From the NCBI GenBank assembly GCA_020638655.1, contig JACKIC010000001.1, positions 806,001 to 870,000 on the forward strand: 64,000 nucleotides of DNA. The letters run 5' to 3'. Position numbers and translations under genes: made by a program. The notes below the pieces were generated by a model. That model was given only the letters and a program-made list of their open reading frames with translations. It had not been told where the DNA came from and made no database searches. Below are positions 27,251 through 34,741 of this stretch, piece by piece (position 1 is the stretch's first letter; each line of letters begins with the position of its first letter). This stretch comes from Planctomycetota bacterium. GTDB taxonomy: Bacteria > Planctomycetota > UBA1135 > UBA2386.

Positions 27251-29383
27251 ATGAATCAGAACAAAAAGTTCGCGCTGGCCGGCGGCGGCTACTGCCTCTA
27301 CGCGCCGCGCTTTCCCCGCTTCCAGCATGCGCCCGGCTTCGCCGACGAAGCCGCGATCGGCAACGCGCTGGTGCCGTCGGTCTTCTTCCTCGCGGTGCTC
27401 GAAGGGCGTCAGGCCCTGACCCTGCAGTGCAAGCAGGTGGAGATGGACCACGGCAAGGCGGTCCTGACCTACGAGGACGGCAACGGGCTCAAGCTCACCG
27501 AGCGTCGTTTCCTGTCGCAGGACGATCGGTTCGTGTCCGAGCTCGAGTTCCACAACACCTCGAAGAACGAGCGTGAGGTCACGGTCGTGATGTGGACGAC
27601 GACCGACCCCGAAGGCGAACCCGTCTCGCTCGAGGGCGACAGCTTCCGCATCCGCCGCGGCCTGAAGACGACCGACGCGCCGGACGTGCCCGCCGACATC
27701 CACTACAGCTCGCCCGACAGCAAGGGCGCGCGTTGCCTGCAGGGCTTCTTCGCCGAAGGCGGCAGCGATCGTCCCGACTTCGAAGAGACGCCGTGGTTCG
27801 ACATGGAGGCGCTGCCGACGCCGCGCGCCAAGCGCCCGATGGAGAAGCCGAGCCCGATCGTGCCGGGCTCGCGCGTCTACGCCGGCCTGTTCCGGCCGAT
27901 CTCGCTCAAGGGCGGCGGCAAGGCCGCGCACCGCTTCGAGGCCAACGTGACCTTCAAGGGCAAGGGCGTGACGTTCCGCGCGCGCCGGCCCGACGCCAAG
28001 GACGAGAACGGCTGGAACGCGTTCTGGGACAAGGTGCCGCGCTTCTCCTGCGACAACAAGGAGATCGAGCGCGTCGTCAAGCACCGCTTCGGGCTGCTCT
28101 ATCTGCTGCGTCAGGGTCAGGGCGCGGGCCTGTTCAGCTCGCCGGCGTTCTGCGAGGGCAACGGCCCGTTCCACCAGCCGACCGCGTTCAGCACCCCCGC
28201 GATCATGCGCGAGGCGCGCTGGCTGCAGGACCCGTCGATGGCGCGCGGGTGCCTGAAGCTGTTCTTCGACAACCTGCACCACAACGGGCAGGTGCCCGGC
28301 CGCGTCTACATGGCCGGCCTCAACAGCAACGACTTCTACCACGCCGACTGGGGCGGCGGCTTCGAGTCGCTCGACGCCATGCACGGCGACAAGGCGACCA
28401 AGAAGGCCGTGCTGATGGCGATGCAGCGCTACGTGAAGTGGCTCGCCAACAACCGCGACCCCGAAGGCAGCGGCCTGACCGACATCGTCAACCACTTCGA
28501 AGCCGGCCAGGAGTTCTCGCGCCGCTACACGGTGATCGACGGCAAGGCCGATCGCGCGATCGAGTTCACCGAGCAGTTCCGGCTCAAGGGCATCGACGCC
28601 TCGGTGTTCCGCTACCGCATGGTGAAGTGGCTGCACGCCGTCGCCGAGGAGATCCAGGAGAAGGCGATGGCCAACCGCTTCCAGGCGGAGGTCGAGGTCA
28701 TCCTGGACACCATCCGGCGCAAGATGTGGGACGACAAGGCCGGCATCTTCATGGACCTGGATCCGGCGAGCCGTCGCAAGACCAACGTCAAGGCGGCGGT
28801 CGGCTTCTACCCGCTCGCCACCGACATCCCGAACACCAAGCAGGTCGACGCGATGCTCGACCTGTTGTCCAACCGCAACGAGTTCTGGACCAAGTACCCG
28901 GTGCCGAGCATCGCGATCAGCGACTCGACCTACGACCCGAACGGCCGTTGGAAGGGCACGCGCAAGGGCTGCCCGTGGAACGGGCGCGTCTGGCCGATGC
29001 TCAACAGCCACATCATGGAGGGGCTGACCTACTGGGCCGAGCGCGGCAACAAGAAGGCGCAGAAGCTCGCCAACGAGCTGCTCAAGAAGACCATCGCGAT
29101 GGTCAGCGGCGAGGCCGAGGGCACGACCGAGGCGAACTCGTTCGAGCACTACCACCCGGTGACCGGAATCGGCTCGCGCTACCGCGGCATCGACCTCTAC
29201 CTGCACTCGTACCTGCTCGACAACATCTTCCGCATCGCCTGCGGCTTCGCGATCCGCTTCGGCGAGGTCCAGGACGACCCGATCGGCGACGCGATCGACT
29301 TCCGTCTGCAGGGCATGCCGTTGGGCAACAAGCTCTACGACGTCGAGCGCAAGAACGGTCGCCTCAAGGTGCAGCTGCAGTGA
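27251..29383 (+). CDS. GH63/MGH1-like (alpha/alpha)6-barrel glycoside hydrolase
   Basis: This 710-residue protein has no signal peptide, so it is probably cytoplasmic. The C-terminal catalytic barrel shows family signatures: CPWNGRVWPMLNSHIMEGL (the usual form is YWRGPxWPxxN) and NSFEHYHPVTGIGSRY (the usual form is ENYxPxTG). The N-terminal about 280 residues are a beta-rich domain. Members hydrolyse alpha-glucosides or glucosyl/mannosyl-glycerate type solutes. The substrate is not assignable here. The preceding 256 bp contain possible LacI-type and inverted-repeat sites, which would fit sugar-dependent control. Confidence 0.8.
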   Translation: MNQNKKFALAGGGYCLYAPRFPRFQHAPGFADEAAIGNALVPSVFFLAVLEGRQALTLQCKQVEMDHGKAVLTYEDGNGLKLTERRFLSQDDRFVSELEFHNTSKNEREVTVVMWTTTDPEGEPVSLEGDSFRIRRGLKTTDAPDVPADIHYSSPDSKGARCLQGFFAEGGSDRPDFEETPWFDMEALPTPRAKRPMEKPSPIVPGSRVYAGLFRPISLKGGGKAAHRFEANVTFKGKGVTFRARRPDAKDENGWNAFWDKVPRFSCDNKEIERVVKHRFGLLYLLRQGQGAGLFSSPAFCEGNGPFHQPTAFSTPAIMREARWLQDPSMARGCLKLFFDNLHHNGQVPGRVYMAGLNSNDFYHADWGGGFESLDAMHGDKATKKAVLMAMQRYVKWLANNRDPEGSGLTDIVNHFEAGQEFSRRYTVIDGKADRAIEFTEQFRLKGIDASVFRYRMVKWLHAVAEEIQEKAMANRFQAEVEVILDTIRRKMWDDKAGIFMDLDPASRRKTNVKAAVGFYPLATDIPNTKQVDAMLDLLSNRNEFWTKYPVPSIAISDSTYDPNGRWKGTRKGCPWNGRVWPMLNSHIMEGLTYWAERGNKKAQKLANELLKKTIAMVSGEAEGTTEANSFEHYHPVTGIGSRYRGIDLYLHSYLLDNIFRIACGFAIRFGEVQDDPIGDAIDFRLQGMPLGNKLYDVERKNGRLKVQLQ

Positions 29384-29401
29384 GCGGCGCCTGAGCGGGT
29401 C

Positions 29402-30346
29402 ATGACCACGGTCGAGATCGACGACGTCGTCGCGGCCCAGGCGCGCATCGCCGGGGTCGTGCACCGCACCCCGGTGATGACCTCGTCGACGCTCGATCGC
29501 GAGCTCGGCGCGCAGGTGTTCGTCAAGTGCGAGAACCTGCAGAAGGTCGGCGCCTTCAAGGCGCGCGGCGCCTGCAACGCGGTGTTCGCGCTCGACGACG
29601 CGGCAGCGCGGCGCGGCGTCGTCACCCACAGCAGTGGCAACCACGCGGCAGCCCTGGCCTGGGCGGCGGGCAAGCGCGGCGTGCCGTGCGCGGTGGTGAT
29701 GCCGGACAGTGCGCCCGCGGTGAAGGTCGAAGCCGTGCGCGGCTACGGCGCCGAGATCGTGTTCTGCAAGCAGCACGAGCGCGAGGCGACCTGCGCGCGC
29801 GTGCAGCAGGAGCGTGGCGCGACGCTCGTGCACCCGTTCGAGGACCCGCTGGTGATCGCCGGCCAGGGCACGGCGGCGCTCGAGCTGCTCGAAGACGTGC
29901 CGGACCTCGACGCGATCGTGGTGCCGGTCGGCGGCGGCGGGCTGTGCGCGGGCACGGCCGTGGTGGCGCGGGCGCGGCGGGCGCAGGCGGACGTGATCGG
30001 CGCCGAGCCGCTCGCCGTCGACGACGCGGCGCGTTCGCTCGCCACCGGCGTGCGGCAGCCGCGGGTCGAGGCGCCCCAGACCTTCGCCGACGGCCTGCTG
30101 ACGCCGCTGGGGGCGCCCAACTTCGCGCTGCTGCAGCGGCACCGCGTGCGGATCGTCACCGTCGACGAGGACGCGATCGTCGCGGCGTCGTGGTTCTTCC
30201 TGCAGCGCATGAAGCTCGTGGTCGAGCCCAGCGGCGCCACGGTGCTCGCCGCGCTGCGGGCCATCGGCGCCGAGGTCGCGGGCCGGCGCGTCGGCCTGAT
30301 CGTCAGCGGCGGCAATACCGACTTCGCCTGGATGCGGCCGCGTTAG
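29402..30346 (+). CDS. PLP-dependent threonine/serine dehydratase or serine racemase
   Basis: This is a 314-residue fold-type II PLP enzyme. The Schiff-base Lys is in KVGAFKARGACN (about residue 53), the substrate loop is HSSGNHAAALAW, and the phosphate-binding glycine loop is VPVGGGGLCAG. The length, without an ACT regulatory domain, fits catabolic threonine ammonia-lyase or serine racemase. The last residues include IVSGGNTDF. It begins 18 bp after the glycosidase gene, so it may share its transcript. Confidence 0.88.
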   Translation: MTTVEIDDVVAAQARIAGVVHRTPVMTSSTLDRELGAQVFVKCENLQKVGAFKARGACNAVFALDDAAARRGVVTHSSGNHAAALAWAAGKRGVPCAVVMPDSAPAVKVEAVRGYGAEIVFCKQHEREATCARVQQERGATLVHPFEDPLVIAGQGTAALELLEDVPDLDAIVVPVGGGGLCAGTAVVARARRAQADVIGAEPLAVDDAARSLATGVRQPRVEAPQTFADGLLTPLGAPNFALLQRHRVRIVTVDEDAIVAASWFFLQRMKLVVEPSGATVLAALRAIGAEVAGRRVGLIVSGGNTDFAWMRPR

Positions 30347-30380
30347 CCGATGTGCGCATGGGGCCGGTGGCCGTTCCGGC

Positions 30381-30386
30381 TATCCT
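30381..30386 (+). promoter_or_regulatory. TATCCT -10-like hexamer upstream of universal stress protein
   Basis: TATCCT lies 25 nt before ATG 30412, consistent with a short-leader promoter. A 5-bp stem (30363-30380) immediately precedes it and may end the previous transcript. Confidence 0.35.
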
Positions 30387-30411
30387 CGTGCGTAGAACGA
30401 GGCACAGAACC

Positions 30412-30849
30412 ATGACTTCCATCCTGCTCACGACCGATCTCTCCGACGAGTCCAAGCGGGCGTTCGCGCCCGCCAAGGAGCTGGCGCAGAAGCTCGGACT
30501 CACGATCAAGCTGGTCGCCGTGCTCGAGGACCTGCCGTTCGAGCCCACCGGCGGCGGCCTGATGGCGGTCTACCCGGACCGCTCGCAGATCCACAAGGAC
30601 TGGGACAAGGAGCTGCAGAAGCTCGCCGACGGGCTGGGGCGGGACATCTGCACGGCCGCCGAGGTCGTCGACGCCGTCGACGTCGCGGCCGCGATCGTCG
30701 AGCAGGCGCGCAAGGACGGCGCCCAGTTCATCGCCATGGCCACGCACGGCCGGTCGGGTCTGCGCCGGCTGCTGCTGGGCTCGGTCGCGGAGCTCGTGAT
30801 CCGCCACGCGCACGTGCCCGTGATCGTCTACCCGCCGCCGGCCGGCTGA
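30412..30849 (+). CDS. Universal stress protein (UspA family)
   Basis: This single-domain Usp has 145 residues. It starts MTSILLTTDLSDESKRAF. The ATP-binding signature G-x2-G-x9-G-S/T is present as GRSGLRRLLLGSVAE, so it is the nucleotide-binding subclass. The C-terminal strand is VPVIVYPPP. Its 3-prime end overlaps the end of the convergent EI24-type gene by 22 bp. Usp proteins accumulate under stress; the specific role is unknown. Confidence 0.9.
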   Translation: MTSILLTTDLSDESKRAFAPAKELAQKLGLTIKLVAVLEDLPFEPTGGGLMAVYPDRSQIHKDWDKELQKLADGLGRDICTAAEVVDAVDVAAAIVEQARKDGAQFIAMATHGRSGLRRLLLGSVAELVIRHAHVPVIVYPPPAG

Positions 30850-31532
30850 GCGGGCCCGGCGCGGTCCATTCCCGCACGCTGGGCCCACGCCTGGTAGCGG
30901 TGCACGAACATCATCGTCACCAGCACCGGCGCGACGAAGTTGACGACCGGCAGCATCGACAGGCCGGCGGTGCCGACGCCGAGCAGCAGCAGTTCGCCGC
31001 TGTTGCGTCGCCGCAGCGCGTGCGCCTCGGCCGGAGACAGGCGGCGCAGGGCGACCAGTTCGAAGTACTCGCGGCCGAGCAGCACCCCGTTCACCAGCAG
31101 GTAGCCGAGCGGGTAGAGCGGCGGCGCGAACCAGAGCAGCAGCAGCGCCGCGTTGAGCGCCACCACGACGACGAGGAAGCGCAGGCTGGCGAGCAGTCCG
31201 GTCCAGAACGGCAACCCCGGCGCCGGCGGCAGCTGCGGGTAGTGGCGCGCCTCGACGGCGCGCGCGGCCGGCTCGAGGAACAGGCCGACGAACGCCGCGG
31301 CCAGCAGCGGGAACGTGAACCAGGTCAGGACCAGGGTCAGCAGCGCGCCGAGCACGTCGCTGGCGGTCTCGAGCCAGCCGGTCGTGAACAGCTCGGTGTG
31401 CGTCAGGGTCCAGCCGACGCCGAACCAGACCGCGACGAAGCAGGCGACGCTGAGCATCACCGAGGCGCCGAGCAGCGACAGGATGCGGCCGTCGAACAGC
31501 TGGCCGATCGCGAGGAACAGGGTGCGCAGCAT
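30828..31532 (-). CDS. EI24/CysZ-like integral membrane protein
   Basis: This 234-residue polytopic membrane protein has about 5-6 helices (for example ILSLLGASVMLSVACFVAVW and LVVVVALNAALLLLWFAPPL). Its tail, VGTAGLSMLPVVNFVAPVLV, is typical of the EI24 domain family. CysZ members transport sulfate; other members have unknown roles, and no cysteine genes are near. It lies 8 bp after the sensor kinase gene and is the last gene of a minus-strand operon (M24 peptidase, kinase, EI24). Confidence 0.8.
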   Translation of the reverse strand: MLRTLFLAIGQLFDGRILSLLGASVMLSVACFVAVWFGVGWTLTHTELFTTGWLETASDVLGALLTLVLTWFTFPLLAAAFVGLFLEPAARAVEARHYPQLPPAPGLPFWTGLLASLRFLVVVVALNAALLLLWFAPPLYPLGYLLVNGVLLGREYFELVALRRLSPAEAHALRRRNSGELLLLGVGTAGLSMLPVVNFVAPVLVTMMFVHRYQAWAQRAGMDRAGPAQPAGGG

Positions 31533-31540
31533 GTCCTGAC

Positions 31541-33130
31541 TCAGGTGATGACCGGCGCGTCGGCCGGCGGCAGCACGACCTCGACGCGCGTGCCGTGTCG
31601 TTGTCGGGTGCGCACGGATACGCGGCCGCCGGCGGTGGTGACGGTGTGGTGCACCGAGGCCAGCCCCATGCCGCTGCCTTCGCCGCGGTCCTTGGTCGAG
31701 ACGAACGGCTCGAACAGCTGCGCCTGCACCTCGGGCGGCACGCCGACGCCGGTGTCCTCGACGATCAGGTGGATCTCGCCGTCCTCGGTCTCGTCGGCGG
31801 ACAGCAGCTGGATCGTGCAGGTGCCCGGGGCCGCCTGCATCGCGTCGCGCGCGTTGCCGACGAGGTTGGTGAGCACCTCACGCAGGTCGATGGGACTCAT
31901 CGTCGCGTGCACGGGGCGCTCGGGCGCCACGAACGTCAGCTCGCTGGGGGCCACGAGCCGGCGCAGGATCGGCAGCTCCTCGGTGATCGCCGCGGTGAGG
32001 TCGAGGCGCTGCGCCTCGGTCTGCTGGGGCTTGTCGAGGTCGAGCAGGCGGCGCACCTGCTGCCGCGCCTGGCCGAGTTCCTGCACGAGCTGCTCGATGG
32101 TCTCGCGGCTCGCGGTGGCGCCGCCTTCCTGGCCGAGCTGCTCGACCAGCAGGTTGAGCACGGTGAGCCGGTTGTGGAAGTCGTGCGCGACCTGCGCGGT
32201 GACGCGGCCCAGCGCCTCGATCTTGCGAGCGCGCTGCAGGCTCGCCTCGACCTGCAGGCGGTCGCGCGTCTCGAGACCGCGCGCCAGGAGGTTGGCGACC
32301 GCTGCCGCGCCGCACTGTTCGGCGATGGTCCACTGGCGGGCCTGGCCGACGGGTTCGAGGCAGATCACGCCGGCGACGCGGCCGCCCTTGCGGATCGCGG
32401 CGTCCAGCATCGAGTGGATGTCGTGCTGCCGCAGGTAGTCGGCGAACTCGCTGGTGCGGGGGTCCGTGCGTGCGTCGGTCGCCGGGATCGACAACGACGT
32501 GCGCAGCGCGGCGAGGTACTTCGGGAAGTTCGTCAGCCTGACGCCGGCGTGGTGTTCGCCGCTGGTGCGCGTGTAGAGATCGAGGCAGGTGATCTCGTCG
32601 GTGCCGGTCATCTCCCAGACGGACGTGCGCTCGACGTCGTAGAGCTCGGCGATCAGTTCGGTGGTCTTCTGCAGGCAGCCGTCGAAGTCCCAGAAGTCGA
32701 ACTCGCTGATCGTCAGCAGCGCGCCCTGCAGTCGCACCTGCTGGTCGATGCGCTGTTGCTTGGGCTCTTTCGCCTCTCCTTCGACCTCCTGCGCGCGCAG
32801 CGCGTTCCAGACCGCGCGGCGGACCTGCTCGGTGGAGTCCTCGACCTGCCAGTTGCCGGGCTGGCCCCAACGAAACACGATCGGCACCTCGGGGAAGTCC
32901 GCGAGCACGCGCATCAGCGTCGACTCGAGATCCGTCCACAGCGGCGACAGGTCGGCGATGACGAGGTCGGGGCCGCGCTTGAGCTGCGCGCGCAGCGCCT
33001 GCAGGTCGCGCACGTGCTCCACCTGCAGGATCAGGTCCTCCTGTTTGATCTGTTCGCCGAGCAGCCGGGCGTCCTCGGGGCTCTCGGTCAGGTGAACGAT
33101 CGATAGTGCCGGCGACGCATGGTGGCTCAT
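31541..33130 (-). CDS. Sensor histidine kinase with N-terminal receiver-like and GAF-like domains
   Basis: This 529-residue protein starts at ATG 33130, and a clear AGGAG (33142-33138) 7 nt upstream decides the start. Residues about 8-115 look like a receiver (TESPEDARLL, DLVIADLSPLW), but the conserved Thr and Lys positions are not evident. A GAF-like domain (about 145-310) follows. The kinase core has the phosphorylated His in RVTAQVAHDFHNRLTVLNLL and ATPase motifs NLVGNARDAM, VEDTGVGVP and GEGSGMGLAS. It has no transmembrane helix, so it is soluble. No dedicated output regulator lies next to it. It follows the M24 peptidase by 43 bp. Confidence 0.88.
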   Translation of the reverse strand: MSHHASPALSIVHLTESPEDARLLGEQIKQEDLILQVEHVRDLQALRAQLKRGPDLVIADLSPLWTDLESTLMRVLADFPEVPIVFRWGQPGNWQVEDSTEQVRRAVWNALRAQEVEGEAKEPKQQRIDQQVRLQGALLTISEFDFWDFDGCLQKTTELIAELYDVERTSVWEMTGTDEITCLDLYTRTSGEHHAGVRLTNFPKYLAALRTSLSIPATDARTDPRTSEFADYLRQHDIHSMLDAAIRKGGRVAGVICLEPVGQARQWTIAEQCGAAAVANLLARGLETRDRLQVEASLQRARKIEALGRVTAQVAHDFHNRLTVLNLLVEQLGQEGGATASRETIEQLVQELGQARQQVRRLLDLDKPQQTEAQRLDLTAAITEELPILRRLVAPSELTFVAPERPVHATMSPIDLREVLTNLVGNARDAMQAAPGTCTIQLLSADETEDGEIHLIVEDTGVGVPPEVQAQLFEPFVSTKDRGEGSGMGLASVHHTVTTAGGRVSVRTRQRHGTRVEVVLPPADAPVIT

Positions 33131-33173
33131 CCTGGTTCTCCTCTCTCGTCGGGCGATATCGGCCCCCGCGCGC

Positions 33174-34586
33174 TCAGAAGAGCGCCGAGCCGACGAGCGC
33201 CTCGACCGCCAGGCGCTCCTTGGGAATCGCTGCGGACAGCACTTCGTGACCGTGCGCAGTGCAGACCACATCGTCTTCGATGCGCACGCCGCCGAAGCCG
33301 CGCTTGCCGTTGCTGGTCAGGAAGCGACCGGCGCGGGTGAAGTCGACCTGTCCCTTGAACTGCTGGCGCAGCTCGCGGTTCTCGAGGATCGCCGGCACGA
33401 AGTAGATGCCGGGCTCGATGGTGACGCACATTCCAGGTTGCAGGTCGAGGTCGAGGCGCAGATAGGCGGTGCCGAACTGGGGACTTCGCTTACGGCCTTG
33501 CCCGTAGGCGACGAGGTCACCGAAGCCTTCGAGGTCGTGCACGTCCATACCGAGCAGGTGGCCGACACCGTGCGGGAAGAACAACGCGTGCGCGCCCTTC
33601 TCGACCAGGCCGTCGACGTCGCCCTTCAGCAGACCCATCTGCGCGAGGCCGTCGGCGAGCACGCGGCAGGCGCCCATGTGGATGTCGCGATATCGCGCGC
33701 CGGGCGCGACCATCTCGATCGCGGCCTTCTCGGCGGCGAGCACGATGTCGTAGACCTCGGCGGCCTCGCGGCCGAAGCGGCCGTTCACGGGCCAGGTGCG
33801 GGTCACGTCGGCGCAGTAGCCGCTGCGCCGCTCGGCGCCGGCGTCGAGCAGCACCAGGTCGGTCTCGCGCAGGATGTTGCCGTGGTCGTGGTTGTGCAGC
33901 ACCTCGCCGCGCACCGACAGGATGGTGTTGTAGGCGGGTACGCAGCCGTGCCGCGCGAAGGCGCCCTCGACATGGCCGACGAGGTCCTGTTCGTAGATGC
34001 CGGGGCGCGTCTTGGCCATCGCCAGCGTGTGCGCCTCGCGCGTCACGGCCGCGGCGATCCGCATCTCGGCGAGCTCTTCGCTGCTCTTGTGGCTGCGCAG
34101 CTTCGCGATCGTCAGCAGCAGGTCGCGGTGGCCGATCTTGGCGCTGTCGTAGAAGTCGATCTTCTCCTTGGTGATCGCGGCGGCCTCGGCGGTGGCGCGC
34201 GGGTCGGCGATGCCGATGGTGCGCACCTTGCGCGCGCCGCACTTCTTCTTGACGAGGCGGGCGAGGTCGCTGCGCTTCTCGACGGCATCGACACCGAGCC
34301 GGCGCTTGATCTCGGCGAAGCCCGGCACCGAACCGTGCCACAGCGCGTCCTCGGGGGTGCGCTCGTCGAGGAACAGCGTCACCGACTTGTCCTTGGGGTC
34401 GAACAGCGCCGCGGCGTTGGGCTCGGCGTCCGGGAAGAAGAACAGGAAGGTGCTGTCGGCGCGGAACGGCGACCAGTTCGCCGGGTAGTTGCGCGAGATC
34501 CAGCCGCCCGCCATGAGCAGGACCGGCGAGTCGATGGCCGCCAGGAACTCCCGGCGGCGCTTCTTGCAGTGCAGAGGGTTCGGCAT
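33174..34586 (-). CDS. Xaa-Pro aminopeptidase (M24B metallopeptidase)
   Basis: This 470-residue enzyme has all five M24 metal ligands in family positions: Asp in VLLDAGAE, Asp in CADVTRTWPV, His in FFPHGVGHLLGMDVHD, Glu in VTIEPGIYFVP and Glu in GGVRIEDD. It has no signal peptide and is probably cytoplasmic. The family cleaves an N-terminal residue before proline. TAATCT lies exactly 6 nt before ATG 34586, so the transcript is probably leaderless. It is the first gene of the minus-strand set with the kinase and the EI24 protein. Confidence 0.93.
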   Translation of the reverse strand: MPNPLHCKKRRREFLAAIDSPVLLMAGGWISRNYPANWSPFRADSTFLFFFPDAEPNAAALFDPKDKSVTLFLDERTPEDALWHGSVPGFAEIKRRLGVDAVEKRSDLARLVKKKCGARKVRTIGIADPRATAEAAAITKEKIDFYDSAKIGHRDLLLTIAKLRSHKSSEELAEMRIAAAVTREAHTLAMAKTRPGIYEQDLVGHVEGAFARHGCVPAYNTILSVRGEVLHNHDHGNILRETDLVLLDAGAERRSGYCADVTRTWPVNGRFGREAAEVYDIVLAAEKAAIEMVAPGARYRDIHMGACRVLADGLAQMGLLKGDVDGLVEKGAHALFFPHGVGHLLGMDVHDLEGFGDLVAYGQGRKRSPQFGTAYLRLDLDLQPGMCVTIEPGIYFVPAILENRELRQQFKGQVDFTRAGRFLTSNGKRGFGGVRIEDDVVCTAHGHEVLSAAIPKERLAVEALVGSALF

Positions 34587-34592
34587 GGCCGC

Positions 34593-34598
34593 AGATTA
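34593..34598 (-). promoter_or_regulatory. TAATCT hexamer 6 nt before ATG 34586
   Basis: This is a -10-like TAnnnT on the minus strand. A 6-nt gap to the ATG is the distance expected if transcription starts at the A of the start codon. Confidence 0.5.
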
Positions 34599-34741
34599 GG
34601 GTCCTGGTGGTCCCGGCGCACCCACGAGCAGCCGGCACCGCCGATCGTGGGCGCGGCGGCGGCGCGCCGGGAGATATGACCGGCCGGGGAGTAACCTCCG
34701 CACGTTGGCGTCGTCCGCCCTTCCTCCTTCGTCTCCACGCA

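Noticed and set aside
26819..30142. Long minus-strand frame across truC, the glycosidase and the dehydratase
   Set aside because: Same antisense effect; most of it is HRxVEx-type filler. Only the short low-GC part near 27.0-27.2 kb is kept as an uncertain finding.
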